From an uncultured Pelagibacteraceae bacterium (GTDB lineage: Bacteria > Pseudomonadota > Alphaproteobacteria > Pelagibacterales > Pelagibacteraceae): 64,000 nt of DNA. This document shows positions 1 through 9,891 of this stretch, piece by piece. The notes below the pieces were generated by a model. That model had not been told where the DNA came from. It was given only the letters and a program-made list of their open reading frames with translations, and made no database searches. Numbering within the stretch: position 1 is the first letter of the stretch; each line of letters begins with the position of its first letter. The stretch is from NCBI GenBank assembly GCA_902533075.1, contig CACAKN010000004.1, positions 1-64,000 on the forward strand. The letters run 5' to 3'. Position numbers and translations under genes: made by a program.

Positions 1-366
1 TTCATTAAAAAAGATACAAGAAATCAAAATTATAAATATGGGAGAAGAAGTATATATAATTCCCATATTGGTGACGGTAGTAGTTTGACCCGCTAAAAAA
101 GGAAAAGCACCACAAACACCGCAACCAGTTGCTCCTAAGAAAAAAAGTTTTTTATATTCTTTTTTTATAATTCTATAATTTTTTTTTAGAGATAAATAAG
201 TAAAAGGTAAGAGGATCAAGAAAACTAATGTCCATCTCCAAAATGCTAAAGATATTGGTGGCACATATTCTATGCCTCCTCGAGCCACAACTAAATTTGA
301 TGCCATAAAAATAGGTTGAATAAATAATAGTGAAAATGCAAAAAGATTTTTAGTTTTTGTGCTCAA
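1..366 (-). CDS. EamA/DMT-family permease, partial (runs off window; probable TTG start at 364-366)
   Basis: Reverse-strand translation STKTKNLFAFSLLFIQPIFMASNLVVARGGIEYVPPISLAFWRW...FPFLAGQTTTVTNMGIIYTSSPIFI resembles EamA permeases. Confidence 0.7.
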   Translation of the reverse strand, partial: MSTKTKNLFAFSLLFIQPIFMASNLVVARGGIEYVPPISLAFWRWTLVFLILLPFTYLSLKKNYRIIKKEYKKLFFLGATGCGVCGAFPFLAGQTTTVTNMGIIYTSSPIFIILISCIFFNE

Positions 367-385
367 TAATTTACTTTTGGATTAT

Positions 386-562
386 CTATTTTTTATCAAA
401 GAAGGCTTCATAAACCATCATAAAGATTGCAATTCCCATCAAAATGTAGACAGGTAATACATCAAAAAAACCAATCATGGATGATCTAGTTAATGTAAAT
501 GCAAGACCAACTAAGAAAGCAATAGCAAGTAAAGAACCTAAAAATGTTGTAAATTTTTGCAT
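386..562 (-). CDS. small membrane protein (58 aa from internal Met)
   Basis: ORF track; start at 562 avoids overlap with the amidase gene; two hydrophobic segments. Confidence 0.55.
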   Translation of the reverse strand: MQKFTTFLGSLLAIAFLVGLAFTLTRSSMIGFFDVLPVYILMGIAIFMMVYEAFFDKK

Positions 563-563
563 T

Positions 564-1880
564 TTAATTATTACATTCCTTTTCCAACCAATTAGCAACC
601 CCTAAAAATCTATGATCATCGTAGCGATCACCTATTAACTGGACTCCTAACGGTAAATTATTTTCACCCTCAAGTAATGGAAGAGAAATACAAGGTGTTC
701 CTAAGTAAGACCATACTTTATTAAATTCTGCCGTTCCAGTACTCTTTAAACCTTTAGGTGCTACACCTGGGCTTGAGGGTGACAACACACCATGGTAATC
801 CTCAAAGACTTCTTGGTATGACTCATAACTTCTTTTTTTGAAATCAATAGCTTCAGCATATTCCTTAGCTGAATGTTTATTACCTTTGGATATAGCAGTT
901 TGCATATATTTTGATAGTTTAGATTTGAACTTTTTATAATACATTCCAAAATTATTAGCTAGATCAGTCTCATGAATAATTTGGTGATATTTATGAATAT
1001 CTTTAAAATATGACGGAGTATCAAACACTTCAATATTTTTAAACGATTTGATAAAATATTCAAAAGACTCTCTGGATTTTTTATCAATTATTTTCCAATA
1101 ATAAAAAATAAACTTAGGTTCATAAGCTGGACCTTTTTTTGTTTCCTCTAAAATGTTTTCAGCTGAGTAATAAATAGTTGCTTGATCATGGTGATCTTTT
1201 TTAATTAAAACTTTTGCTAATAATGCTACATCTTCAACAGTTCTGCCAAAAAGACCCATGTGGTCTAAAGTGTATGAAGTTCTTAAAACCCCATTTCTTG
1301 AAATTAAACCATAGGTTGGTTTATATCCAACAACTCCACAGTAAGAAGCTGGTCTTATAACTGATCCGCCTGTCTGTGATCCAATTGAAAGCGGCGCCAT
1401 TAAAGATGCAACAGTAGCAGCTGAGCCGCTAGAAGAGCCTCCTGGTGTTCGTGTATAATCGTGTGGATTTGTTGTCTTAGGCGGTCCCAAATATGCTAAT
1501 TCTGATGTAGAAGTTTTACCCATAATAATTGCACCAGCAGAATTTAATAGTTCAACTATCTCGGCATTTTGAGAATAAGATTTGCCTTTTCTTATGGAAG
1601 TACCACATTCCGTTGGCATATCTAGTGTTCCTATTATATCTTTAATAGCTATTGGAACTCCATGTAATGAACCTACTGGCTTTCCTGATCTTCTGTGTTC
1701 ATCTGCATCAGCAGCTTTCTCTAACAAAACTTTTTTATCGAAGTGTACCCAGGCTTTAATATATTTTTCAAATTTGTTTATTCTTTCAATATATTTTTCA
1801 CAAATTTCGACAGATGTTAAATTGCCTTCTTTAATTTTTAAGGCCATCTCCTCAACTCTTAACGAAAATATATCAATCAT
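564..1880 (-). CDS. amidase (amidase signature family, GatA-like)
   Basis: GGSSSGSAATVAS and GSQTGGSVIRPASYCG motifs. Confidence 0.9.
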   Translation of the reverse strand: MIDIFSLRVEEMALKIKEGNLTSVEICEKYIERINKFEKYIKAWVHFDKKVLLEKAADADEHRRSGKPVGSLHGVPIAIKDIIGTLDMPTECGTSIRKGKSYSQNAEIVELLNSAGAIIMGKTSTSELAYLGPPKTTNPHDYTRTPGGSSSGSAATVASLMAPLSIGSQTGGSVIRPASYCGVVGYKPTYGLISRNGVLRTSYTLDHMGLFGRTVEDVALLAKVLIKKDHHDQATIYYSAENILEETKKGPAYEPKFIFYYWKIIDKKSRESFEYFIKSFKNIEVFDTPSYFKDIHKYHQIIHETDLANNFGMYYKKFKSKLSKYMQTAISKGNKHSAKEYAEAIDFKKRSYESYQEVFEDYHGVLSPSSPGVAPKGLKSTGTAEFNKVWSYLGTPCISLPLLEGENNLPLGVQLIGDRYDDHRFLGVANWLEKECNN

Positions 1881-1886
1881 CTTTTA

Positions 1887-3245
1887 TTAGTCTGCAAACA
1901 ATACGTCTGGTAGCCATAACGCAATTCCAGGGAACATATACATTAAAAACATTCCAAAAATAACTATACTTAAAAATGGCATGATCCCTCTAAATATATC
2001 TAACAATTCAACATTGGTTTTCTGAACACCTTTAAGATAATATGCAGACATTGCCATTGGAGGTGTCAAAAAAGATGTTTGTAAATTTAAAGCAATTAAC
2101 ATTGCAAAAAAATATGGGTTAACATCAAATATCTCAAGAAGCGGAAGAAATATAGGGACAAAAATAATTAAAATTTCGGTCCATTCTAAAGGCCATCCTA
2201 AAAGGAAGATTATTATTTGAGTTATAATTAAAAATTGCCATGTAGTTATATTAATTGATGTAAAAAAATGTTCAAATACCTCATGTCCTCCTAAGTAAGA
2301 AAATACTGAAGAAAAAGTCCAAGATCCAATAAATAACCACATTATCATTGCAGTAGTTTTTGCTGTTAGAAAAACGGACTCCTTAAAATTTTGCCATTTG
2401 AGTGTTTTGTAAAACCAAGAAAGTATCAATGCTCCAAAAGCGCCTGCAGCAGCTGCTTCTGCAGGGGTTGCGATTCCTGCTAAAATTGTTCCAAGAACTA
2501 ACATTATTAAACCAAATAAAGGAACAAATGAAACTAATACCTCTTTTAAAATTTCAGATCTTGGAGGAATGTCTTCCGCGGGAGGTCTTGGCGCCAGCGA
2601 AGGATTTAGCCATGCTCTTGTTACAGCATAAGCAATATATAGACCCGCGAGCATTAATCCTGGGAAGATTGCAGCAGCAAACAATCTCAATGGTGATAAT
2701 TGTGCAATTACAGAATAAACAATTAGCATAATACTCGGTGGTATTAGAATTCCCAAACAACCACCACTGCAAATTATTCCTGAAGCAAATTTTTTATCAT
2801 ATCCAGCTTTGACCATTGCTGGCCAAGCTAATAAACCCATTAAAGTTACTACTGCTCCAATAATCCCTGTTGCTGTTGAAAATAAAGTACATGTTATCAA
2901 AGCTGCTACAGCCATAGACGCCGGTAATCTGTGCGCTGCTAACCTAATTGCAAAAAACAATTTAGCTACTATTCCAGCTCTTTCGACCAAATACCCCATA
3001 AATAAGAATAGTGGTACTGCGGTAAGCACGTTATTATCCATGACCGTGTAAGTATTCTTAACAAATAAAGAAAATATTCTGTTATCAAAAAGGTGATCCA
3101 TCAAAACAGGATCATAATAAGCATAATATCCAAAACCTATTCCCATTGCCATTAAAGTAAAAGCTATTGGAAATCCTAATAAAACAGAAAATAAAAAAAC
3201 ACCCATCATTAAAATTGCTACTTCAGGATTAGTAAGACCAAACAT
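1887..3245 (-). CDS. TRAP transporter large permease (DctM-like)
   Basis: Polytopic 452-aa protein with SGGCLGILIPPSIMLIVY motif; adjacent to DctQ and DctP. Confidence 0.93.
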   Translation of the reverse strand: MFGLTNPEVAILMMGVFLFSVLLGFPIAFTLMAMGIGFGYYAYYDPVLMDHLFDNRIFSLFVKNTYTVMDNNVLTAVPLFLFMGYLVERAGIVAKLFFAIRLAAHRLPASMAVAALITCTLFSTATGIIGAVVTLMGLLAWPAMVKAGYDKKFASGIICSGGCLGILIPPSIMLIVYSVIAQLSPLRLFAAAIFPGLMLAGLYIAYAVTRAWLNPSLAPRPPAEDIPPRSEILKEVLVSFVPLFGLIMLVLGTILAGIATPAEAAAAGAFGALILSWFYKTLKWQNFKESVFLTAKTTAMIMWLFIGSWTFSSVFSYLGGHEVFEHFFTSINITTWQFLIITQIIIFLLGWPLEWTEILIIFVPIFLPLLEIFDVNPYFFAMLIALNLQTSFLTPPMAMSAYYLKGVQKTNVELLDIFRGIMPFLSIVIFGMFLMYMFPGIALWLPDVLFAD

Positions 3246-3249
3246 AATT

Positions 3250-3825
3250 TTATTTAATTTCCTCTTGAGAATTTCTCATTAAAATTTTTTCTGTTTCCTC
3301 TGCGACTACCATTCTCGCAGGCCAATGACCAGTTTGAATGCAAATTATTGATCGGAATACTTCTCCTATACCTTGAATGATCAACATAATGCCAGCTGCA
3401 GGTATCATAGATTTGACCATATAAATTTGAATTTGAGCAGGACTACTCCAACTGGTTTCTTTTACCTTCCAAGCCTGAGCAGCATATTCATAACCATAAA
3501 AAGCTAAAGCCATAACTCCTGGAAAAAAGAAAAGAAAATAAAGAACTAAATCAATCCATGCCTGAGTTCTTTGGCTAAATAATCTATAAATAACATCTCC
3601 TCTAACATGAGCTTCTGTAGCTAAACAGTATGCACCTGACATCATTAATATAGCTCCATACATTTGCATACTAAAATCAAAATTCCACAAAGTTGGCTTG
3701 TTGAAAGCATAAGCCATTACTACTTCATAAACGGTACCACCCATTAAAATAACAATACACCATGCAAAAGCTTTTCCCATTGAAGTACTCAAAGTGTCTG
3801 CAAATTTAATGTAAGATGACAACAT
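3250..3825 (-). CDS. TRAP transporter small permease (DctQ-like)
   Basis: Four-TM small protein between DctM and DctP genes. Confidence 0.88.
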   Translation of the reverse strand: MLSSYIKFADTLSTSMGKAFAWCIVILMGGTVYEVVMAYAFNKPTLWNFDFSMQMYGAILMMSGAYCLATEAHVRGDVIYRLFSQRTQAWIDLVLYFLFFFPGVMALAFYGYEYAAQAWKVKETSWSSPAQIQIYMVKSMIPAAGIMLIIQGIGEVFRSIICIQTGHWPARMVVAEETEKILMRNSQEEIK

Positions 3826-3859
3826 AATTTTTTAAAGTATAGTAAATTTAAATAAAAAA

Positions 3860-3883
3860 AAAGGGGGTTTTTAAACCCCCTTT
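3860..3883 (-). terminator. hairpin between dctP and dctQ (attenuator/terminator)
   Basis: AAAGGGGGTTT-TT-AAACCCCCTTT perfect inverted repeat directly after the dctP stop codon. Confidence 0.75.
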
Positions 3884-3903
3884 ATTTGAATTTTAAAAGC
3901 TAA

Positions 3904-5058
3904 TTAAATTTTAACTTTTGCAATTGGACCAAACTCATTTTCATAAGCTAATTTGTAGTTCGGTTGATTCATCAACAGATACTTCATTGTTCTCTTAGCA
4001 TATGCTTTCTGAGATGCGATAATTTTCTTAAAGAAAGGATCTTTACCAGAAAATTCTCCAACTATTTTGTCCCAACCTTTTAACTGTTCAGCTAAAATAG
4101 CATCAGATGTTTGGTATACGTTAACCTTGTGTGTATTCATTAACTTGGCTAAGTCAGCTGAATATCTCACCAAAGCTTTAAAGTAGTTATCCGAGTTTGC
4201 AGCGTAAGCAGCATTTTTCAGGATAGCTTGATGAGCAGGTGAAAGGCTGTTGTATCTCTTCTTGTTCACTGGTATCTCAAACATTTCTTGAGACTGGTGA
4301 AAACTACCTAAGTGATAGTGTTTTGATACATCTTGCATTCCAAACTGTGAGTCTGATGTTGGGTTGTTAAATTCAGCAGCATCAATCAAACCAGTTTTCA
4401 TAGCTGGTTGAATCTCACCGCCTGGTAATTGTCTTACGACCATTCCCATAGCAGTTAAAACGTTAGTCGCAAGACCAACTGTTCTATACTTCATTCCTTT
4501 AACATCAGATACTTTTGTTACGTTCTTTTTGAACCAACCAAAAGGCTGTGCTGGCATAGGCATATGGAAAAAACCAATATAATCAAATCCTACTTTAGCA
4601 AGAGTTTCATCATATAATTTTCTTCCTCCACCATACTCCATCCATCCCATTACTTCTTGAGATGACATTCCATATGAAGGACCAGTTCCAAAAAGTGAAG
4701 CTGCAGGATTTTTACCATACCAATATGCTGTCACCCAGTGACCCATATCAAGGTTTCCATCACTTACCGCTGCTCCGATTTCTGAAGTTTTTACAACTGC
4801 ACCCACTGGCTGAAGATCTATTTTTAATGATCCTCCAGACATGTCGCTAACCATTTTTGCATAGTCCCCTGCCATTTCAAAAAAGATATTAGCGCCTGAA
4901 GGCCAAGCAGCTTGCATCTTTAATGTTACTGGCGCTGCATGTGCTATGTTAGGCATTGCAACTGTAGCAGCTGCTACTGCTCCGGCTTTAGCAGCAGTTT
5001 TAAAGAACTTACGTCTTGAAGATGTTTTAACCTTCAATGATTTATTTTCTTTCGTCAT
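3904..5058 (-). CDS. TRAP transporter substrate-binding protein (DctP; TakP/lactate-type subgroup likely), Tat signal
   Basis: SRRKFFKTAAKAGAVAAATVAMPNIAHA twin-arginine leader; PGGEIQPAMKTGLIDAAEFNNPTSD signature; AGGAG before ATG. Confidence 0.92.
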   Translation of the reverse strand: MTKENKSLKVKTSSRRKFFKTAAKAGAVAAATVAMPNIAHAAPVTLKMQAAWPSGANIFFEMAGDYAKMVSDMSGGSLKIDLQPVGAVVKTSEIGAAVSDGNLDMGHWVTAYWYGKNPAASLFGTGPSYGMSSQEVMGWMEYGGGRKLYDETLAKVGFDYIGFFHMPMPAQPFGWFKKNVTKVSDVKGMKYRTVGLATNVLTAMGMVVRQLPGGEIQPAMKTGLIDAAEFNNPTSDSQFGMQDVSKHYHLGSFHQSQEMFEIPVNKKRYNSLSPAHQAILKNAAYAANSDNYFKALVRYSADLAKLMNTHKVNVYQTSDAILAEQLKGWDKIVGEFSGKDPFFKKIIASQKAYAKRTMKYLLMNQPNYKLAYENEFGPIAKVKI

Positions 5059-5176
5059 TATTACTCCTATTAAAGTTAATTAACTCGATTAATTTAAACA
5101 CAGAATTTAATTAGAGTCTTTCTAAAAAAAAGCGTAGATGTCGCAGAAATTGAATTAAATACAATCCCAGGTAGAA

Positions 5177-6130
5177 TTAATTCACTTTGTTTTTACAATT
5201 ACCTGTTTTAAAAAATTCATCAATATTATCAATTGCTAAATTGGCCATTGCTATTCTGGTATCTTTAGTGGCACTTCCAAGATGAGGTAAAATAAAAGCA
5301 GATTTTATTTTTGAATAACCGGGATTTAAATTAGGTTCATTTTTATAAACATCTAAACCAACAGCATAAATTTTTCTTCTATTTAAAGCATCGATCAAAG
5401 CCTCATCATCAACGATGTCTCCTCTTGCAACATTAGTTATTACTGCTCCTTTTGGAAAATACTCAACTGTTTCACTGTTAATCATATTTTCAGTTTCTTT
5501 TGTAGCTGGGCAACAAATGGATAGAACGTCTGAAACTGAAAGAAGACTTTTTAAATTGTCATGATAAATTGCACCATTTTCTTTTTCAGGATTTAATTTT
5601 GATCGGTTATGATAATGAATTATCATCCCTAATGATTTAGCAATTCTAGCTATTTTTTGACCAATTCTTCCCATTCCTAAAACACCTAATCTTGTTCCAG
5701 TTAATTGTTTTCCAATTAGATAATCTGCAGACCATTTCCAACCACCTTCTCTCGCTGACTCAATTCCTTCGGCTGCTCTTCTGCACGCACCTAAAATCAA
5801 AAGAACTCCTATTTCAGCAGTTGCATCAGACAAAACGTCTGGTGTATTTGTAACTGCTATGCCTCTTTTTTTTGCAGCTTCTAAATCAATATTTCCAAAA
5901 CCCACTGCGAAGTTAGAAATTATTTTGACAGTATTTGGAAGCTTATTGATTGTTTCTTGATCCATTTTTTCTGTAAGTGATGATAAAATTCCATCACAAC
6001 CTTTAGACATTTCAATTACTTTTGATTGTGAATATAATTCATCATTTGAATTAAAAATAGGATCAAAAATTTTTGTAGCTTTATCTTCACTTTCTTTAAT
6101 CAGTTTTCTTGTAATTAAAATTTTTTTCAT
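5177..6130 (-). CDS. D-2-hydroxyacid dehydrogenase (glyoxylate/hydroxypyruvate reductase type)
   Basis: GVLGMGRIGQKIARIAKSLGM NAD-binding motif and FILPHLGSAT. Confidence 0.88.
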   Translation of the reverse strand: MKKILITRKLIKESEDKATKIFDPIFNSNDELYSQSKVIEMSKGCDGILSSLTEKMDQETINKLPNTVKIISNFAVGFGNIDLEAAKKRGIAVTNTPDVLSDATAEIGVLLILGACRRAAEGIESAREGGWKWSADYLIGKQLTGTRLGVLGMGRIGQKIARIAKSLGMIIHYHNRSKLNPEKENGAIYHDNLKSLLSVSDVLSICCPATKETENMINSETVEYFPKGAVITNVARGDIVDDEALIDALNRRKIYAVGLDVYKNEPNLNPGYSKIKSAFILPHLGSATKDTRIAMANLAIDNIDEFFKTGNCKNKVN

Positions 6131-6148
6131 TAGATATCTTAAATTAAA

Positions 6149-7522
6149 TTAATTAAGATCAAATATTTTACCAGGATTCATTATGTTGTTTGGGTCCAAA
6201 GTTCTTTTGATTGATTTCATTACGGGAATATTGTCAGGATGTTGTTCTAGCAAATACTCTTTTTTATGAAGCCCTACTCCATGTTCACCTGTTATAGTTC
6301 CATTAAGTTCTAGTGCTTTTTTTATTAATGTATCGTTAAAAGCTCTAATTTGTTTATACATTTCTTTTTTTGCGGGATCATAAGGTAAAACTACATGAAA
6401 ATTCCCATCACCCATATGACCTACCATTGGAGCTCTTACTCCAAATTTTTTTGCTTGCTCTTCTGCATGTTTTACGCACTCTGTAATCTTTGAAATTGGA
6501 ACACATACATCAGTGGAATAAACTCTTCCGTTATTATGTAGAGCTTTAACAGAATAATAGACATCCCATCTTGCTCTCCAAATTTTATTTCTCTCTTCTA
6601 AATCTTTTGCCCATTTAAATGAGCTTCCATTATTATCTTTTGATATTTCCTCTACTATTTTTATATTTTCATTATTTGATATCTCTGATCCATGAAATTC
6701 AAAAAATAAAGTTGGAACTGCCTCAACATCTTTTAACTTTGAATAATTGATACTTATACCCATTTGATCACCATTAAGCATTTCAATTCTGGCAATTGGA
6801 ACACCGTACTGAATAACCTGCTGAGCTGTCATGACCGCATCCTCTAAAGAAGAAAAATGGCATATAGCACTCATTATGCTTTCTGGTATAGGAGATAATC
6901 TTAAATGAACTTCGGTTATAATGCCCAAAGTCCCTTCTGCTCCAATAAATAGATTTGTTAAATTATAGCCTGCTGATGTTTTTTTAGTCCTACCACCTGT
7001 TTTTATAATCTCACCATTAGGTAAAACAACGGTAAGACCTGAAATAACTGTTTTCATAGTTCCATATTTTACAGCCATGGTACCTGAGGCTGAAGTTGAA
7101 GCCATCCCACCCAGCGCAGCATTTGCTCCTGGATCAATTGGAAAAAAAACACCATCTTCCCTTAAATACTCATTTAATTGTTCTTTTGTTACACAAGCTT
7201 GAACTCTACAATCAAAATCTTCTACATTAACACTTAAAATTTTATTCATTTTTTCCAAACAAATAGTAATACCATTTTCAATACCTACAACATTTCCTTC
7301 TAAAGACGTTCCTGTTCCAAATGGAACAACTGGAATTTTATGTTCATTACATAGTTTCAGTATTTTTGAAACTTCCTCATTGGTCTCTGGAAAAACTACT
7401 GCTTGGGATAAAATTGGATCATAGGTATCTTCTCCTCTAGCATAATTAGCCCGAGCAGACTCAGAGGTTGAAAATCTACTATTAAATATTTTCTTTAACT
7501 CTGTTTGAACATGTTCATTCAT
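6149..7522 (-). CDS. FAD-binding oxidase, GlcD/D-lactate dehydrogenase family
   Basis: VPFGTGTSLEGNVVG, LFIGAEGTLGIITE, GEHGVGLHKKEYL motifs. Confidence 0.9.
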   Translation of the reverse strand: MNEHVQTELKKIFNSRFSTSESARANYARGEDTYDPILSQAVVFPETNEEVSKILKLCNEHKIPVVPFGTGTSLEGNVVGIENGITICLEKMNKILSVNVEDFDCRVQACVTKEQLNEYLREDGVFFPIDPGANAALGGMASTSASGTMAVKYGTMKTVISGLTVVLPNGEIIKTGGRTKKTSAGYNLTNLFIGAEGTLGIITEVHLRLSPIPESIMSAICHFSSLEDAVMTAQQVIQYGVPIARIEMLNGDQMGISINYSKLKDVEAVPTLFFEFHGSEISNNENIKIVEEISKDNNGSSFKWAKDLEERNKIWRARWDVYYSVKALHNNGRVYSTDVCVPISKITECVKHAEEQAKKFGVRAPMVGHMGDGNFHVVLPYDPAKKEMYKQIRAFNDTLIKKALELNGTITGEHGVGLHKKEYLLEQHPDNIPVMKSIKRTLDPNNIMNPGKIFDLN

Positions 7523-7561
7523 ATTTAAAGATATTAGTAAAGATTAAGAGAAAAATACACC

Positions 7562-8728
7562 TTATTTGCTTAACATTTTCTTTATATTTTCCAATGCTTG
7601 AGAAATATCATCTCTTGACGCAGCAAAACTAAATCTTACATAATTCTGGCATGTTTCACCAAATGCTGATCCAGGCACAATTGCTACCCCAGCCTCATGC
7701 ATAGCCTTCCTTGCAAATTCCGAACCATTCATTCCAGTTCCGATGACTTTAGGAAATGCATAAAAGGCTCCTCCAGGCAAACTACATTCTATCCCTGGTA
7801 AATCATTTAAACCTTTATAAATTAAGTCTCTTCTTTGAGTAAATTTTTCCATCATTTCATTAATTGAGTCATCTGGTCCATCTAGTGCTGCGATGCCAGC
7901 AAATTGAGCAGCAGCATTAACACAAGAAACGCTATTAATTAATAATTTATTTACATGTTCAATTAAATGTTGTGGCCAAAAACTCCAACCAAGTCTCCAT
8001 CCTGTCATTGAATAAGCTTTACTCCATCCCTCTAATACTATTAATCTTTCTCTTAATTCTGGATAATGGAAAAATGAAGGCATTTCTTTACCATCAAAAA
8101 TTTGTCTACTATAAATTTCGTCACTTAATATTGTCACATGAGGATGTCTTTTCAGACCATCAGCTAAAAAATCTATATCTTTTTTCTCAACAAAGCTTCC
8201 TGTTGGATTGTTCGGGTTAATTAAAATTAATAATCGTGTATTATCTGTAATTAAAGATAATACCTTATCAGGATTAAATTTAAGATCTTTATCCTCTGTT
8301 AAATCATAAGGAACAGATTTTGAGCCTGTATAATTAATCATCGACTCATAAATTGGGAAAGCTGGTGTAGGATGTATAATTTCCGCCCCTGGTTCACCAA
8401 AACATTGTATGGCATAATGCATTGTTGGCTTTCCACCAGGCATAATAAGAATTCTTCCAAAGTCTACATCAACACTGTAACGTTTTTTAATCCACCTAGT
8501 TACGGCTTGACGGCATTCGGGAATACCATTTGACATAACATATCCATGATGTCCATCATCCAGTGCTTTTTTAGCTGCTTCAACAACATGTTTTGGTGTT
8601 TTAAAATCTGGCTGTCCTAATCCCAAGTGTATCATAGGTTTTCCCTGAGCTTCCAATTTTTTTGCTTCCGCAAGAACTGTAAATGCTGATTCGGTGCCTA
8701 GTCTTTCTAAACTTTTAGCCAGTTTCAT
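7562..8728 (-). CDS. pyridoxal-phosphate aminotransferase class I/II
   Basis: NPNNPTGSF, SDEIYS, GWSKAYSMTGWRLGW motifs. Confidence 0.9.
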   Translation of the reverse strand: MKLAKSLERLGTESAFTVLAEAKKLEAQGKPMIHLGLGQPDFKTPKHVVEAAKKALDDGHHGYVMSNGIPECRQAVTRWIKKRYSVDVDFGRILIMPGGKPTMHYAIQCFGEPGAEIIHPTPAFPIYESMINYTGSKSVPYDLTEDKDLKFNPDKVLSLITDNTRLLILINPNNPTGSFVEKKDIDFLADGLKRHPHVTILSDEIYSRQIFDGKEMPSFFHYPELRERLIVLEGWSKAYSMTGWRLGWSFWPQHLIEHVNKLLINSVSCVNAAAQFAGIAALDGPDDSINEMMEKFTQRRDLIYKGLNDLPGIECSLPGGAFYAFPKVIGTGMNGSEFARKAMHEAGVAIVPGSAFGETCQNYVRFSFAASRDDISQALENIKKMLSK

Positions 8729-8739
8729 ATTTTTTTCCC

Positions 8740-9891
8740 CTATTTTCTATAAATTAATTTCGAATTATTCAACTCTTTTAAATTTTTACAACCCATTAAA
8801 ACCATGTTTCTATTAATTTCATCGTGCATATTTTGAAGTAAATGCTCAACACCTTTTTGACCCCCTGCGGCTAAAGAGAACAAAAACATCTTACCAAAAC
8901 TACATGCTTTTGCTCCTGCAGCTATGGCCTTCAAAACATGAGTTCCCCTTCGAACTCCTCCATCTAAAATAATTTCGAGTTTATCACCTACGGCATCAGA
9001 AATTGCTTTTACTTGGTCAAAAGGAGACCTAGAACCATCTAATTGACGTCCACCATGATTAGAAATCATTATTGCAGTACATCCAATATCAATAGCTTTC
9101 TTTGCATCTTCAACTGACATCACACCTTTTAAAGCAAAAGGCCCGTTCCACTTTTTTGCACAATACTCAGCATCTTTCCAGCCCATTGCAGGATCATATT
9201 GCTCATTAATATATTCAATTACTGATTTTGCGATGTTTGTTCCTTTGTCAGTTTTTTTTTTAACATTTGATAATTCAAATCTTTTACCAGTTAAATAATT
9301 AAAAACCCATCCAGGGCGCATTGCAAAGCTCATTAAACTTTGAAGTGTGAGTTTTGGTGGAGTAGTAAATCCTGTTCTATGATCTTTTTCTCTATTGCCA
9401 GCAACCAAAGTATCTACAGTTAAACACATAGCATCAAAACCTGATCTTCTGGATCTGTCAATCAAGTCATCTGAAATAGATCTATCCTTATGAACATAAA
9501 GCTGAAATAATTTTGGACCACTTGAAATATTTGACACTTCTTCAATCGTATTATTTCCCATGGATGACATGCTATAAAATGTATTAAATTTTTCTGCAGC
9601 TCTAGCTGAGGCTCTATCTCCTTCTGGATGATACAATCTCTGCATAGCTGCTGGGGAGAGAAATATAGGCATATCAATTTTTCGTCCAAACAAAGTGGTT
9701 GATAAATCCGGCTTACCTACACTTGCTAAAATATTAGGAACTAAATCACATTCTTCGAATGAGTCAGTATTTCTTCTAAGAGTACTCTCATCATCTGCTC
9801 CACCATCAATATAATGAAAAATTGGTGATGGTAATTTTTTTTTTGCTAATTTTCTAAAGTCCTCAAAATTGTAACAATTTTTCAAGCTCAT
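8740..9891 (-). CDS. FMN-dependent alpha-hydroxy acid oxidase/dehydrogenase (LldD family), copy 1
   Basis: ISNHGGRQLDGSRSPFDQ active-site motif; ILDGGVRRGTHVLKAIAAGA. Confidence 0.92.
   Translation of the reverse strand: MSLKNCYNFEDFRKLAKKKLPSPIFHYIDGGADDESTLRRNTDSFEECDLVPNILASVGKPDLSTTLFGRKIDMPIFLSPAAMQRLYHPEGDRASARAAEKFNTFYSMSSMGNNTIEEVSNISSGPKLFQLYVHKDRSISDDLIDRSRRSGFDAMCLTVDTLVAGNREKDHRTGFTTPPKLTLQSLMSFAMRPGWVFNYLTGKRFELSNVKKKTDKGTNIAKSVIEYINEQYDPAMGWKDAEYCAKKWNGPFALKGVMSVEDAKKAIDIGCTAIMISNHGGRQLDGSRSPFDQVKAISDAVGDKLEIILDGGVRRGTHVLKAIAAGAKACSFGKMFLFSLAAGGQKGVEHLLQNMHDEINRNMVLMGCKNLKELNNSKLIYRK

Noticed and set aside
1582-3051. Plus-strand ORFs inside amidase and dctM (1582-1890, 2402-2731, 2809-3051) and minus-strand 761-949, 2554-2772
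   Set aside because: Out-of-frame shadows of clear protein families on the other frame; compositionally biased, no motifs.
5128-5146. Possible terminator between the hydroxyacid operon and dctP (minus-strand TGCGACATCTACGC followed by T8)
   Set aside because: Only about 3 clean base pairs in the stem; poly-T runs are frequent in this genome.
5059-5176. Riboswitch upstream of dctP
   Set aside because: No recognisable aptamer core; only a good Shine-Dalgarno sequence (AGGAG) and AT-rich sequence.
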